Source: Chitinophagales bacterium (lineage in GTDB: Bacteria > Bacteroidota > Bacteroidia > Chitinophagales > Saprospiraceae). Taken from it: 64,000 bases of DNA. Below, in pieces: positions 1 to 8,403 of the stretch. The stretch lies in assembly GCA_017303875.1 (NCBI GenBank), contig JAFLBP010000001.1:244943-308942 (forward strand), given 5' to 3'. Both the position numbers and the translations under genes were made by a program. The notes below the pieces were generated by a model that ran no database searches, was not told the origin of the DNA, and was given only the letters and a program-made list of their open reading frames with translations. Numbering within the stretch: the first letter of the stretch is position 1; every line of letters begins with the position of its first letter.

Positions 1-236
1 TTCTTATTATCTGGCGGGATTGTTCCAGGCTCAAATGTAAATGGGTTAATATTGCCCTTTGTTGAATAATTATCACGATTGGTGCTATTAGGATCTGTTC
101 GATAATGAGGCTTTACATATGTTCCATCCTTTCTATAATGGCCTTGTACCTTGTGGTAATTTGGATTGACTCGGCCTTGTGAATAAGAAACTGAAATCGA
201 AAAAATAAAGGCAAGGATTACGGCAAAAAATCTCAT
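1..236 (-). CDS. Secreted protein, N-terminal part only (runs off the window)
   Basis: The first 78 codons are present; the 3' part lies beyond the left edge. The protein starts with a hydrophobic signal peptide ending near SVSYSQG, followed by a polar stretch with V-x-G-H-Y-R-K-D-G-T-Y-V-x-P-H-Y-R-T and then GNINPFT. From memory, this Y(R/V)KDGTYVxPHYRT...GNxNP(F/Y)T signature recurs in short exported proteins of many bacteria, including Bacteroidota. Its function is unknown. The start is the only in-frame ATG before the signal peptide. The local DNA is AT-rich compared with the genes to the right. Confidence 0.7.
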   Translation of the reverse strand, partial: MRFFAVILAFIFSISVSYSQGRVNPNYHKVQGHYRKDGTYVKPHYRTDPNSTNRDNYSTKGNINPFTFEPGTIPPDNK

Positions 237-333
237 AATACAATGTATGTTTTTTTGAAAAAACCAACAAAGTTTATGCCAAAAATGGACAAATTAAAAC
301 TACGACATATTTTGTACATTTTCTGAAAGATTA

Positions 334-372
334 CAAAAAAAGTCCTTGCAGGCGCTAACCTACAAGGACTTT
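334..372 (-). terminator. Rho-independent terminator of tRNA-Glu
   Basis: A perfect 10-bp stem, AAAGTCCTTG (339-348) with CAAGGACTTT (363-372), is followed on the minus strand by a run of T. It lies 12 bases after the tRNA 3' end, so the tRNA is probably a single-gene transcript. Confidence 0.85.
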
Positions 373-384
373 GCATTTTAAATG

Positions 385-456
385 TACCCCGTACGGGAAT
401 CGAACCCGTGTTTCATCCGTGAAAGGGATGCGTCCTGACCCCTAGACGAACGGGGC
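385..456 (-). tRNA. tRNA-Glu (anticodon TTC)
   Basis: The 72-nt minus-strand sequence folds into a full cloverleaf. The 7-bp acceptor stem starts GCCCCGT and ends ACGGGGT with a G-U first pair and discriminator A. The D stem is GTCT/GGAC, the anticodon stem CATCC/GGATG around loop CTTTCAC (anticodon TTC), and the T stem ACGGG/CCCGT around TTCGATT. CCA is not encoded. It has its own promoter-like boxes upstream and a terminator downstream. Confidence 0.97.
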
Positions 457-474
457 GTTTTGCTTGAAGCGGGG

Positions 475-507
475 CAAAGATAAGCGCAGTATTTTCATTT
501 GAACAAA
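475..507 (-). promoter_or_regulatory. Bacteroidota-type promoter of tRNA-Glu
   Basis: On the minus strand TTTG (504-507) and TATCTTTG (475-482) are separated by 21 bases. They match the Bacteroidota -33 TTTG and -7 TAnnTTTG boxes. The -7 box ends 18 bases before the tRNA 5' end. Confidence 0.75.
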
Positions 508-578
508 CCTTTTTGAAAAAAAATTTAAAAAAAATTTCTTCAAAAATCTAATCATCTGAAAATCAAATTTTTAAACAA

Positions 579-2402
579 TCAATCGCCAAAGCCTGCTTCA
601 TTCAAAATCTTTTTGGCCCGCAGCTCTACCTCCGCTTCCGGAATCAATTCGGGGGCATGGTGCGGCTTTTTGCGGGCATCAATGATGAGCGGCCCGCGGC
701 AGCCCCAGTGTTTGTTTTCCGTAAAGGCATGCACACCGTGAATATCGTGGCTCGGATTGGCGCGGGTAAAGGCCACCCACAAGAAATTACTGTGCGTGGC
801 GGCGGTAAAGCGGCTATCATCGCACAGCACAATCAAAGGCACCCCGCTCAGGTCGTAACGCTCCAGCAGGTGCGCCAGGTGCGCCACCTGCCCCCTACCC
901 TCTTCCACGCTTCGGTATGCCGGCCCACTAATGGCCAGTACACCGGGCTGACAGAATTGCGGCGCGGAAAACTCCTGCGGCAAGGCGAAATGCTCCGGCA
1001 AATCGGTGCGCAGTTGGCGCAACTTTTCGCCCCGGCAGGCGATAATCACCTTAGAGCCTTCATTCCAGCCCGAGCCACTGTAATCAAGCGTATCGATGGT
1101 GGTACGGGTTTGAAAATGGAGGTCACGGGACCAGTCGACGCGTTCCAGCACGTGTTGAAAAAAATGCGGCATATCGTGCGTGTCCAGATTCGGGTTGTCG
1201 TCAGCTGCGGCGATGATCAGGAATTTGGCCAGCGAGGTTTGTCCTGTACCCAGAATCCGGTTGGCGATGGTCAGGATCTCTTCGGGTTTGCGCTCGCGGA
1301 AGGGCATATAACGCTCATGCCCGATGGCCAGCAAAAGCGGGTGTACGCCGGCAACATCCACGGCGTGCAGTTCTTTAAGTCCCGGAAACTCGCCCGGCGT
1401 CAGGGGTTCCACCAATTCATGAATCAGCCAGCCAAAGCTGCTGTCTTCCATGGGCGGCCGGCCTACAATGCTGAAATGCCAGAGCGGGTTTTTCCGGTGG
1501 TACACCTTGTGCACTTTCATGACCGGAAACGGATGCGTCAGGGAATAATAGCCGAGGTGATCGCCAAAGGGGCCTTCGGGTTTGGTGATATTTTTTACAA
1601 TTTCGCCGGTAATGACAAAATCCGCGTCGCTGCTCAGCACATGTCCGTTTTGGCGGGTATAGCGAAAGCGCCGGCCGCCGAGCATCCCGGCAAAGGTCAG
1701 CTCGGGCAACCCTTCGGGTAGGGGCATAATAGCCGAAAAAGCATGGCTGGGTGGCCCGCCAACGAAAATACTGCAACGGAAGGGTTCTTCGCGCTGATTG
1801 TATTTGGTATGGTGCACACCGATACCGCGATGCAGTTGATAGTGCATCCCGATTTCTTCGTCCATTACATACTCATTTCCGGAAAGCTGAATGCGATACA
1901 TACCGAGGTTGGAGTGCATTACGCCCGGCTGTTCGGGGTCTTCGGTATACACCTGCGGCATGGTGATGAAGGCGCCGCCGTCCATAGGCCAGCTTTTAAT
2001 TTGCGGCAACTGACTGATTTGGGTCTGGCCGTAGAGAATCGGCGCCTTGTCAAGGCTGCGCATGGGCAGCGCAGAAAGTGCAGTGAGCGGCGCACTCAGA
2101 TAACGGCCGGGGCGCTTGAGCAGCACTGCCGGATCTTTTTTCAGTTCGATGACGCGTTTTACGCGGTCGAGGGTATCGCGGAAAAGCCAGGCCGTGCGCT
2201 CGTAGGTGCCATAGATATTGCTCAGGCCCTGAAAGGGACTGCCTTTGATTTGCTCGAATAAAATAGCAGGGCCGCCGCGTTCAAAAACAAAGCGGTGAAT
2301 GGCAGCAACTTCGAGGTTCGGATCGACGGGTGTTTTGATGCGCAGGAGTTGGCCGCTGCGTTCAAGGTCGTTGGCGGTGGCGCGTAAAGAAGAATAACTC
2401 AT
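579..2402 (-). CDS. UbiD-family prenyl-FMN-dependent decarboxylase
   Basis: This 607-residue protein belongs to the UbiD/Fdc family, which decarboxylates aromatic or unsaturated acids using prenylated FMN. Visible family signatures include S-N-L-G-M-Y-R near residue 180 (cofactor and metal binding Asn), a GGPP loop, D-A-D-F-V-I-x-G-E, and E-G-P-F-G-D-H-x-G-Y-Y, the loop holding the E and D near the active site. In a menaquinone-using phylum it more likely serves quinone biosynthesis than ubiquinone; this is inference. It is longer than E. coli UbiD (about 500 residues). I chose the ATG at 2402 (MSYSSLRATA) because it aligns with the usual N-terminus. An upstream ATG at 2456 would translate through a strong terminator hairpin. 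Confidence 0.93.
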   Translation of the reverse strand: MSYSSLRATANDLERSGQLLRIKTPVDPNLEVAAIHRFVFERGGPAILFEQIKGSPFQGLSNIYGTYERTAWLFRDTLDRVKRVIELKKDPAVLLKRPGRYLSAPLTALSALPMRSLDKAPILYGQTQISQLPQIKSWPMDGGAFITMPQVYTEDPEQPGVMHSNLGMYRIQLSGNEYVMDEEIGMHYQLHRGIGVHHTKYNQREEPFRCSIFVGGPPSHAFSAIMPLPEGLPELTFAGMLGGRRFRYTRQNGHVLSSDADFVITGEIVKNITKPEGPFGDHLGYYSLTHPFPVMKVHKVYHRKNPLWHFSIVGRPPMEDSSFGWLIHELVEPLTPGEFPGLKELHAVDVAGVHPLLLAIGHERYMPFRERKPEEILTIANRILGTGQTSLAKFLIIAAADDNPNLDTHDMPHFFQHVLERVDWSRDLHFQTRTTIDTLDYSGSGWNEGSKVIIACRGEKLRQLRTDLPEHFALPQEFSAPQFCQPGVLAISGPAYRSVEEGRGQVAHLAHLLERYDLSGVPLIVLCDDSRFTAATHSNFLWVAFTRANPSHDIHGVHAFTENKHWGCRGPLIIDARKKPHHAPELIPEAEVELRAKKILNEAGFGD

Positions 2403-2406
2403 AGTC

Positions 2407-2445
2407 AAAAAAAATCCCGAATGCTCAGTAAAAGAGCATTCGGGA
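2407..2445 (-). terminator. Strong terminator ending 4 nt before the UbiD start codon
   Basis: A perfect 12-bp stem, TCCCGAATGCTC (2415-2426) with GAGCATTCGGGA (2434-2445), is followed on the minus strand by eight T residues (2414-2407). It lies after the stop of the small secreted-protein gene. Only GACT separates the T-run from the UbiD ATG. Confidence 0.9.
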
Positions 2446-2468
2446 CATAAGAACAAAAAAAGGTGGAA

Positions 2469-2927
2469 TTAGTTACCGCCTTCACGTTGTTTTGCACCGG
2501 GGCGGGCTACTGGCGCCGGAGCAGTGCTTTTGTTCGTTGCGCCGGGGCGTTCAACCGGAGTCGGCGTTACATCGCGCTGGGTAGCACCCGGGCGGGAAGT
2601 GCCGGTGTTGGTCGGAGCAGTTGGTTTCACCGGAGCAGTCGGGCCTTTGGGGGCCGTTACTTTTTTACCGCCGGGTTTAGCAGCTGCGGGCTTCAGGCCA
2701 GCTTCGGCTGCGCGGGCAGCGAGTACTTCCTGGAAGCGTTTTTCTGCTTCTGTGGCCACGCGGGCGTCGCAGGCAGTGGTCAGCTCTGCGCGGTATGTTT
2801 CCAGTTTAGCTGTTACGGCATCCTGGATTTCTTTCAGTTGTTGTTCTTTCGTTTTACCGCCGAATGCAGTCAGGGTAACGAAACCTACCATGGCAACGAG
2901 GCCGAAGAGGAGGAATTTCTTATTCAT
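2469..2927 (-). CDS. Small secreted protein with coiled region and Pro/Ala/Thr-rich tail
   Basis: This 152-residue protein is of unknown function. A signal peptide or membrane anchor (MNKKFLLFGLVAMVGFVTLTAFG) is followed by a charged helical stretch (about 25-75) with the pattern EIQ...ACDA...EKRFQEVLAA. A low-complexity tail follows, rich in Pro, Ala, Thr and Lys, with repeated RPGAT/RPGAK units (about 78-152). The EIQ/CDA/EKRxQE pattern also occurs in the lipoprotein encoded just upstream, so the two look like tandem paralogues. The tail may span or contact the cell wall; this is inference. A strong terminator follows the stop. Confidence 0.7.
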   Translation of the reverse strand: MNKKFLLFGLVAMVGFVTLTAFGGKTKEQQLKEIQDAVTAKLETYRAELTTACDARVATEAEKRFQEVLAARAAEAGLKPAAAKPGGKKVTAPKGPTAPVKPTAPTNTGTSRPGATQRDVTPTPVERPGATNKSTAPAPVARPGAKQREGGN

Positions 2928-2994
2928 GTTGAGAAAAGTTTGCTTGTGTTGGAAAAGGTGAACGTTGTAGGGCTGAAGTGTAGTCGGGCCGAAA

Positions 2995-3246
2995 TTATTT
3001 AGTTGCTTCGGCCGGTTGAGCAGCCTGCGCTTCGGCGTCCATGGCAGCTACTTTTTCCTGTACACGCTTTTCGAAATCGGCGTCGCACTTGGCGTTTACA
3101 TCACTTTCAACGGCAGCTTTACCGGCTTCGAAACCTTTCTGGATTTCAGCCTGTACCTGCTCGTCGGTTAGGAGTGCTTCACCGCAAGAGCTGAGCGAGA
3201 GCGTAAGCGCAGCAGCTGCGAAAAGTCCAAAGAGCATTTTTTTCAT
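2995..3246 (-). CDS. Small lipoprotein, paralogue of the next gene
   Basis: This 83-residue protein has a lipoprotein signal peptide with lipobox L-S-S-C (MKKMLFGLFAAAALTLSLSSCG). The rest is a short charged helix: EIQKGFEAGKA...AKCDADFEKRVQEKVAAMDAEAQ. The spacing of EIQ, CDA and EKRxQE mirrors the neighbouring 152-aa protein, suggesting duplication and later gain or loss of the Pro-rich tail. The single mature Cys in CDA could form an intermolecular disulphide. I preferred the ATG at 3246 because it gives a compact signal peptide; an ATG four codons earlier exists. Function unknown. Confidence 0.7.
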   Translation of the reverse strand: MKKMLFGLFAAAALTLSLSSCGEALLTDEQVQAEIQKGFEAGKAAVESDVNAKCDADFEKRVQEKVAAMDAEAQAAQPAEATK

Positions 3247-3281
3247 GTTGAGGAACATTTACGTGGTTAAAAAAATTTGCG

Positions 3282-3289
3282 CAAATTTA
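3282..3289 (-). promoter_or_regulatory. -7 box of the small lipoprotein gene
   Basis: TAAATTTG on the minus strand matches TAnnTTTG exactly and lies 36 bases upstream of the start codon at 3246. I see no clear -33 box. Confidence 0.5.
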
Positions 3290-3349
3290 GCGCAAGCGCC
3301 TCAATAACGGATAATTTGCCCTATCATTGTTTTCAGAAAAAAAAATGCC

Positions 3350-5428
3350 ATGCCAGTTTGCCTGCCAACCCTTCCGGCGTATTACGGAACAAAGACAATT
3401 CGTCGGACTTTTTATTTACTGCTGCCGCTATTATGCCTTTTTTCCACTAATCTGAAAGGGCAAAATGAAGAACAAAGTTCGGGCGAACTGTTGGAAAATT
3501 TTTTCCGCGATAATGAGCAGGCATCCGAGTCGGATGCGCAACTGCTGCTCGAACGCTACGAAAACCTGCGCAATAACCCGCTCGACCTCAATCGTTGCAC
3601 CCCGGAAGACCTGCTCGACCTGCAATTGTTCGACGAACTGAAGGTGCGCAATTTTTTTCTTTACCGCCAGCAATTCGGTCCGCTGCTCAATGCCTATGAA
3701 TTGCAGGCGGTTCCCGGCTGGGATGTCAATGATTGCAAACGCCTGCTGGAATTTGCCCAGGTCAGAACCTCCCTCGACCAACGCCGCAAGCCCATCAGTC
3801 GCGGTTTTACGGAAGGCGATAATGAATTACTCGCCCGCTGGGGACGCCCCCAACCTTTCGCTTTCGCGGGGCGCAGTGAAGGCGGCTCCGATGCTATCGC
3901 GCTGCGCTATCGCCACAGCTTCGACAATCGCCTGCGCTTTGGCTTTACCGCCGATAAGGATCCGGGCGAAGCATTTTTCCGAAAAAGCAACCGACAGGGC
4001 TTTGATTTTTACAGTGTTCACCTTTTTGGCCAAAACATCAACCGGCACATCAAAACCTTAGCTATTGGCGATTATTCCGTGCGTTTCGGACAGGGCTTGC
4101 TCCTGCAAACAGGCTTTGCCGCCGGCAAATCCGCCGAAAGCGTCGCCATTGTGCGCGGCGGCCGCAAACTGAATGCCTACTCCGCGTTCGGGGAAGCCTT
4201 TTTTTATCGCGGCGCCGCTGCCACCATCCGGCTGGCCAAACACTGGGAACTGACCGCGCTTTATTCCAACCGCCGCCGCGATGCCAATTTGGTATTGCCC
4301 GACAGCAGCGACCTGGAACAGCCGGAAATCGCTTTTACCTCGCTGCAAAGCTCCGGATTGCACCGCACGCCCTCGGAAATTGACGATGAAGGCGCGCTGC
4401 GCGAGCAAGCCGCTGCGGTGTCGGTCGCTTATGCCAACGCCAGCCTGAGTATCAATGCCAATTTCCTGCACCTGCGCTATGCCGAACCCTGGCAACCGCA
4501 GGAGGCGCCCTATCGAAAATACGTATTTCGGGGCAACACCCTCAACGGCGGCAGCGTGGATTACTCCTGGCGCCAACGCAACTGGTTGTTGTTTGGCGAA
4601 ACGGCTATGAGCGATAACGGCGCAGTAGCCAGTGTAAACGGTGTGCTTTTTTCGCCGCACCGCATCGTAACGCTGGCGGTAATGAACCGCTACCTGCCCG
4701 CCAATTATCAGTCGGTTTACGCCAATCCGATTGCAGAAGTAACCGGCGCGGCCAATGAATATGGAACTTATTTTGGCGCCGATATCCGCTTGCTCCGACG
4801 CTTGCAGGTTAATTTTTATGCCGATGTCTGGCGGCATCCCTGGCTGCGTTTTGGCGTGGATGCGCCTTCTCGCGGGCACGAATACCTCGCGCGCGTGCTC
4901 TGGACCAAAAGTAAAACCTTCAACGCCTATGTATTATGGCAGTCGGAACTAAAGGAGCGCAACAGCGATGTGGAAGGTGTGTTGGGGCTGGCCGATAATC
5001 GGCGCGACCGGCTACGGCTGCACAGTGTGTATAAAGTGCACCCTAAAATGGAATTGCGCAGCCGGGTGGAATGGACCTTTTACCATGCCGACGGATTGCC
5101 GAAAGCCGGTGGTTTTTTTGCGTTTCAAGAGGCCGTGGTTTCGCCCGGCAGGCTTCCCGTGTCGGCAGCCTTCCGATATGCTGTTTTTGATACCGACAAT
5201 TTCGATTCCCGCGTATTTGCTTATGAAACCGATTTGTTTTCAGCCATTTCCATTCCGGCATTCAGCGGTCGCGGCACGCGCTGGTATTTGAACCTGAAAT
5301 GGCGGGTTAACAAATGGCTGCGCCTTGAGGGTCGCGTGGAACAGACCGATCAATTGCGCGCCGTCACGAGCGCCGGATTTACGGGCAAGGAAGTATTCTG
5401 GAAGTTACAGGCGCGGATCAAGTGGTAG
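3350..5428 (+). CDS. Helix-hairpin-helix domain outer-membrane protein
   Basis: This 692-residue exported protein has a basic N-terminus and a hydrophobic signal segment (about 20-38, ending LKGQ). Residues about 70-140 hold a ComEA-like helix-hairpin-helix pair, with PLDLNRCTPEDLLDLQLFDE... and ...LLNAYELQAVPGWD. The remaining 500+ residues are rich in alternating aromatic and polar residues typical of beta-barrel strands, ending with an R/K-I-K-W segment. Large HHH-plus-barrel proteins of this size occur widely in Bacteroidota, with no proven role. An HHH domain usually binds DNA, so an exported one could act in DNA uptake or merely in protein contact; this is inference. Confidence 0.8.
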   Translation: MPVCLPTLPAYYGTKTIRRTFYLLLPLLCLFSTNLKGQNEEQSSGELLENFFRDNEQASESDAQLLLERYENLRNNPLDLNRCTPEDLLDLQLFDELKVRNFFLYRQQFGPLLNAYELQAVPGWDVNDCKRLLEFAQVRTSLDQRRKPISRGFTEGDNELLARWGRPQPFAFAGRSEGGSDAIALRYRHSFDNRLRFGFTADKDPGEAFFRKSNRQGFDFYSVHLFGQNINRHIKTLAIGDYSVRFGQGLLLQTGFAAGKSAESVAIVRGGRKLNAYSAFGEAFFYRGAAATIRLAKHWELTALYSNRRRDANLVLPDSSDLEQPEIAFTSLQSSGLHRTPSEIDDEGALREQAAAVSVAYANASLSINANFLHLRYAEPWQPQEAPYRKYVFRGNTLNGGSVDYSWRQRNWLLFGETAMSDNGAVASVNGVLFSPHRIVTLAVMNRYLPANYQSVYANPIAEVTGAANEYGTYFGADIRLLRRLQVNFYADVWRHPWLRFGVDAPSRGHEYLARVLWTKSKTFNAYVLWQSELKERNSDVEGVLGLADNRRDRLRLHSVYKVHPKMELRSRVEWTFYHADGLPKAGGFFAFQEAVVSPGRLPVSAAFRYAVFDTDNFDSRVFAYETDLFSAISIPAFSGRGTRWYLNLKWRVNKWLRLEGRVEQTDQLRAVTSAGFTGKEVFWKLQARIKW

Positions 5429-5465
5429 TGGAGTGCGGGGGACGAGGGCTACATTCGTACATGGT

Positions 5466-6002
5466 CTAAGATACTTCTTCAGGGCTTTTCCGGGATTGGT
5501 TGGCTTCCTTTATGAACTGAATTACTTTTCCCATTGTGCGATTTTTTAAAAAGCCGTTTTTAAGTAAAACTTTGTGTGAGGCGATATTGTCTTCGTGGCA
5601 TTCCGCGTAAATCAGCTCCAGTTCGAGTCGTTCAAAGCCGAATTGTAATACAGCTGCGACAGCTTCGGTCGTCAGTTTTTGCCCCCAGAATGTCTCGCCG
5701 AGCCAATAAGCCATTTGTGCCATGTTCCCGTTAAGATGCAGGCTTATTTCTCCAATTAATGCATTAGTACTTTTGTCGATGATGGCGAAGACGAAACGCT
5801 TTCGCTCTTTGAAACCTTGCACAACAAAACTGATAAGGAACACCGCATCATGTTCCCTATACGGATATGGGATATTTAATATATTTTCAGCGATGCGAGG
5901 GTTGTTGGCATGACGAACCAGCGCATCTACATCATCAATATTCAATTGACGAAGGTGCAGACGTTCGGTGTGCAATTCCGGAAAAACAAGTAGCGGTTTC
6001 AT
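5466..6002 (-). CDS. GNAT-family N-acetyltransferase (RimJ/RimL-like)
   Basis: This protein of about 178 residues has the RimJ/RimL type opening F-P-x-L-x-T-E-R-L-x-L-R-x-L. It has a central beta-strand with IGEISLHLNGNMAQMAYWLGETFWGQKLTTEAVAAVLQFGF, the acetyl-CoA-binding region, and ends with the Y-A-E-C-H-E-D-N-x-A-S-H-K-V-L-x-K-N-G-F motif typical of the family. Substrates are probably protein N-termini or small amines; the exact one cannot be read. An ATG nine codons upstream (6029) is also possible. It lies 37 nt downstream of the secreted glycosidase-like gene on the same strand and may be cotranscribed with it. Confidence 0.88.
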   Translation of the reverse strand: MKPLLVFPELHTERLHLRQLNIDDVDALVRHANNPRIAENILNIPYPYREHDAVFLISFVVQGFKERKRFVFAIIDKSTNALIGEISLHLNGNMAQMAYWLGETFWGQKLTTEAVAAVLQFGFERLELELIYAECHEDNIASHKVLLKNGFLKNRTMGKVIQFIKEANQSRKSPEEVS

Positions 6003-6039
6003 GGCCGAAAGGTAATAATTGCGGTACAAAAGCTCAGCG

Positions 6040-8394
6040 CTATTGCCGTATTGTTTCCAATTCCCCTTTCAAACGCACCACGCCTTTTAGCAGGGTTTCC
6101 TCGCCGCTCATCTGCTCGGCAGACACCACTATCCGGTGTGTGCCAGGCTTGAGGGGCGGCAGGGATTTCCCGATATCCAAGGTGCGAACAAGTGCGCCTT
6201 TTTCATTCAGACATTTAATGGAACCGGCGCCATCCCAAAGCAGCGCTTCTCCGGCACGCAAGGTCAGCGGCAGGCGCACTTCAAAAAAACGATCAATTTC
6301 GAGTACCGGATTGACCACGCTGCCCCCTTTGCCTTCTACATGCAGGTAAAGTTGGATGTCCTGAGCCGAATGCTTGTTTTCAAAGATCCAGACGGATTGT
6401 TGCGGCTCTCCGGGCTGAACAGCCCTTGCCTGATGTTCAAAACGAAATTTATCATAATGCTGCAACTGCCATTCACCGGATGCAGTCTGCTCCAGGTGAA
6501 AATCATTTTTGGTGTTTTTCAGCAATGTACGTTGTGCCGGACTAAAAATACCCGCCTGTTTTGCCTTTTCCCATCGCGCAATGGTAGCGACAATGCTGTC
6601 GATTTGCGGATTCTTCTTAAAGGCATCATACCGTAAAACCAGGGCAAAACCGGCATTATAACCGGCAGAAACCGACATCATCCACTCCACATCTTCCAGC
6701 GCAGTGGTCGGCGTAACCAAAAACCAGCCCAGCATATTGGGCATATAGTTGCGTTCAAAAAAAGGTTGCAGGCGAAAACGATGATCGGCCTGGCTCTCCC
6801 GGAAACCGGCATACCAGGGCTCGCCCCAATTGACATAGCTGTTCAAATGCCAATAATAATGGTTCATAATACTGGAACCGTTAAATACCGGATGCTCCAC
6901 CTGCTTCATAAATTGTTCTACCCAGTAATTCGTTCCATAATCCCCATAACCGGTATACAGGGCGCCCTCATGTCCGTCAAAATCCAGATGCGCCACACCG
7001 GTTTCATTAAAAAAGCCGGCGAGGTTTTGAATCATTTTTTCCTGTAACTGCCAATCCGGAAACAAGGTTTTGTACCCGTGATCAGCAAGGCGTTTGATTT
7101 TGGCGCCCCGTGGAAAAGCCTGTGCAGTACTGCCGAATGCGCCGCGCTGACAATTGAGCAAACGCGGCACACCAGATTTACTAATTTCCTCATAACGAAT
7201 TAGTTCTGTACCAATCTGAACACAATTCAAGGTGGAATTAAAATCAAAATACGCTGCGTCGGTAATTGGAATTTCTGTTGCCGCTGCACTGATCGCTTCG
7301 CTCAGCACGCTGCTGTTGGTAGCCAGCAAACCCGCAGCAGGCGTCGGGCTTACAAATAAATCATTGGTCGAAATAAAATTGGTGAGTGTATGAACCCCCA
7401 CCACAATGCCCTGCGCACGCGCTTTTTCCACGCAGGCTTTCATGCCGGCACGGCCGTTGGGGAACTGACTTTTTTCGAGTTCAAAATGCCCCCAGGTATT
7501 AAATGGCCCTTCGTGATAAATGGAATAAAAGCCCAGGCGACGGGCCAGCGCAAGCAGTTCATCAAAATTTTCTTCCGAAAAAGCCGTAATCAGGTAAGGC
7601 CGGTTGCGCTGCGGCGAACGCCGAATCCACTGCTCCTCTATTTTGGTGTAAGGCAGCCCTTCCTTCAAGCTGATTTGTTCAAGGATTTCCAGCGCATCGG
7701 CCACCGGCGCGCCAAATACCGCAAGCGCAGTGCCCTCAATGGAATACCCCGCAACAGGAGGCACCTCGCAGTCCTTCAAATGCAAAACATCCACCCGACG
7801 TGGCAAAGCCGCATTCAGACAAAATGCCTGCAAGGCCGACCCATGCGGCTCCGCCGTGGCCGTAGATCCGGTAATGCCCGCGAAACTCGCTGTCGTCCCA
7901 TCGGCGCCCTGTTGCTTCCCTCCAATGGTTTTAGCATTTAAAGCCTGTATGCCAATGGCAAATGCCGGATTGCGCACCACGCCGACCACCTCGCCGATGG
8001 TATCGCCAATAGACGTATTCAAAGGCCCCCAAAGCAACGACGCGACTTGTTTGCTATCCGAACAATGCCGTAAAACAAAAGACAAATGCGTGCCCTGCAC
8101 TTTTACTTCCACTTCGAGTTTCAGGCCACCTTCAAAGCTGTACAACAAACGATTACCCTTTTGCCGCAGTCCCTGGGGCAACAACTCCTGCCCCTTCCTG
8201 TCAAGCACGCGCAGCAAGTGGCCGGGCTTTTCCGTCGGAGCATAATTTACGCCGCTCGCAAGATCGGTCAGGTTGGTAATTTGCCCTTGGGCATCAATTC
8301 CCAAAGCGAGATAATCGGTCTTAAAAATACTTTGGGCATAGCATGGCCATACCCAAAGTAGAAAAACCAGCCAAATGAAGGGTTTCTTCATCAT
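6040..8394 (-). CDS. Secreted glycoside-hydrolase-like protein (TIM-barrel type)
   Basis: This 784-residue protein has a signal peptide (MMKKPFIWLVFLLWVWPCYAQ). The N-terminal third is beta-rich, like the sandwich that precedes alpha-galactosidase-type barrels. From about residue 270 the pattern FxITAFSEENFDELLALARRLGF...YHEG...HFELEKSQFPNGRAGMKACVEKARAQGIVVGVHT resembles beta/alpha-barrel glycosidases in which a query strand is followed by travel upstream of the substrate. H-L-D-F-D-G-H-E near residue 455 is a good candidate for catalytic Asp. I cannot place it in a named GH family. It lies 9 nt downstream of the S8 protease gene, so the two are probably one operon. A start one codon later (8391) is equally possible. 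Confidence 0.6.
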   Translation of the reverse strand: MMKKPFIWLVFLLWVWPCYAQSIFKTDYLALGIDAQGQITNLTDLASGVNYAPTEKPGHLLRVLDRKGQELLPQGLRQKGNRLLYSFEGGLKLEVEVKVQGTHLSFVLRHCSDSKQVASLLWGPLNTSIGDTIGEVVGVVRNPAFAIGIQALNAKTIGGKQQGADGTTASFAGITGSTATAEPHGSALQAFCLNAALPRRVDVLHLKDCEVPPVAGYSIEGTALAVFGAPVADALEILEQISLKEGLPYTKIEEQWIRRSPQRNRPYLITAFSEENFDELLALARRLGFYSIYHEGPFNTWGHFELEKSQFPNGRAGMKACVEKARAQGIVVGVHTLTNFISTNDLFVSPTPAAGLLATNSSVLSEAISAAATEIPITDAAYFDFNSTLNCVQIGTELIRYEEISKSGVPRLLNCQRGAFGSTAQAFPRGAKIKRLADHGYKTLFPDWQLQEKMIQNLAGFFNETGVAHLDFDGHEGALYTGYGDYGTNYWVEQFMKQVEHPVFNGSSIMNHYYWHLNSYVNWGEPWYAGFRESQADHRFRLQPFFERNYMPNMLGWFLVTPTTALEDVEWMMSVSAGYNAGFALVLRYDAFKKNPQIDSIVATIARWEKAKQAGIFSPAQRTLLKNTKNDFHLEQTASGEWQLQHYDKFRFEHQARAVQPGEPQQSVWIFENKHSAQDIQLYLHVEGKGGSVVNPVLEIDRFFEVRLPLTLRAGEALLWDGAGSIKCLNEKGALVRTLDIGKSLPPLKPGTHRIVVSAEQMSGEETLLKGVVRLKGELETIRQ

Positions 8395-8403
8395 CTTTAA
8401 AAT

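Noticed and set aside
657..1721. Plus-strand frame of 354 codons opposite the UbiD gene
   Set aside because: UbiD signatures lie on the minus strand; the opposite frame shows no domain.
2403..2456. Extra 18 N-terminal codons of UbiD
   Set aside because: They would be encoded by the terminator hairpin and do not resemble any UbiD N-terminus. The start at 2402 is preferred.
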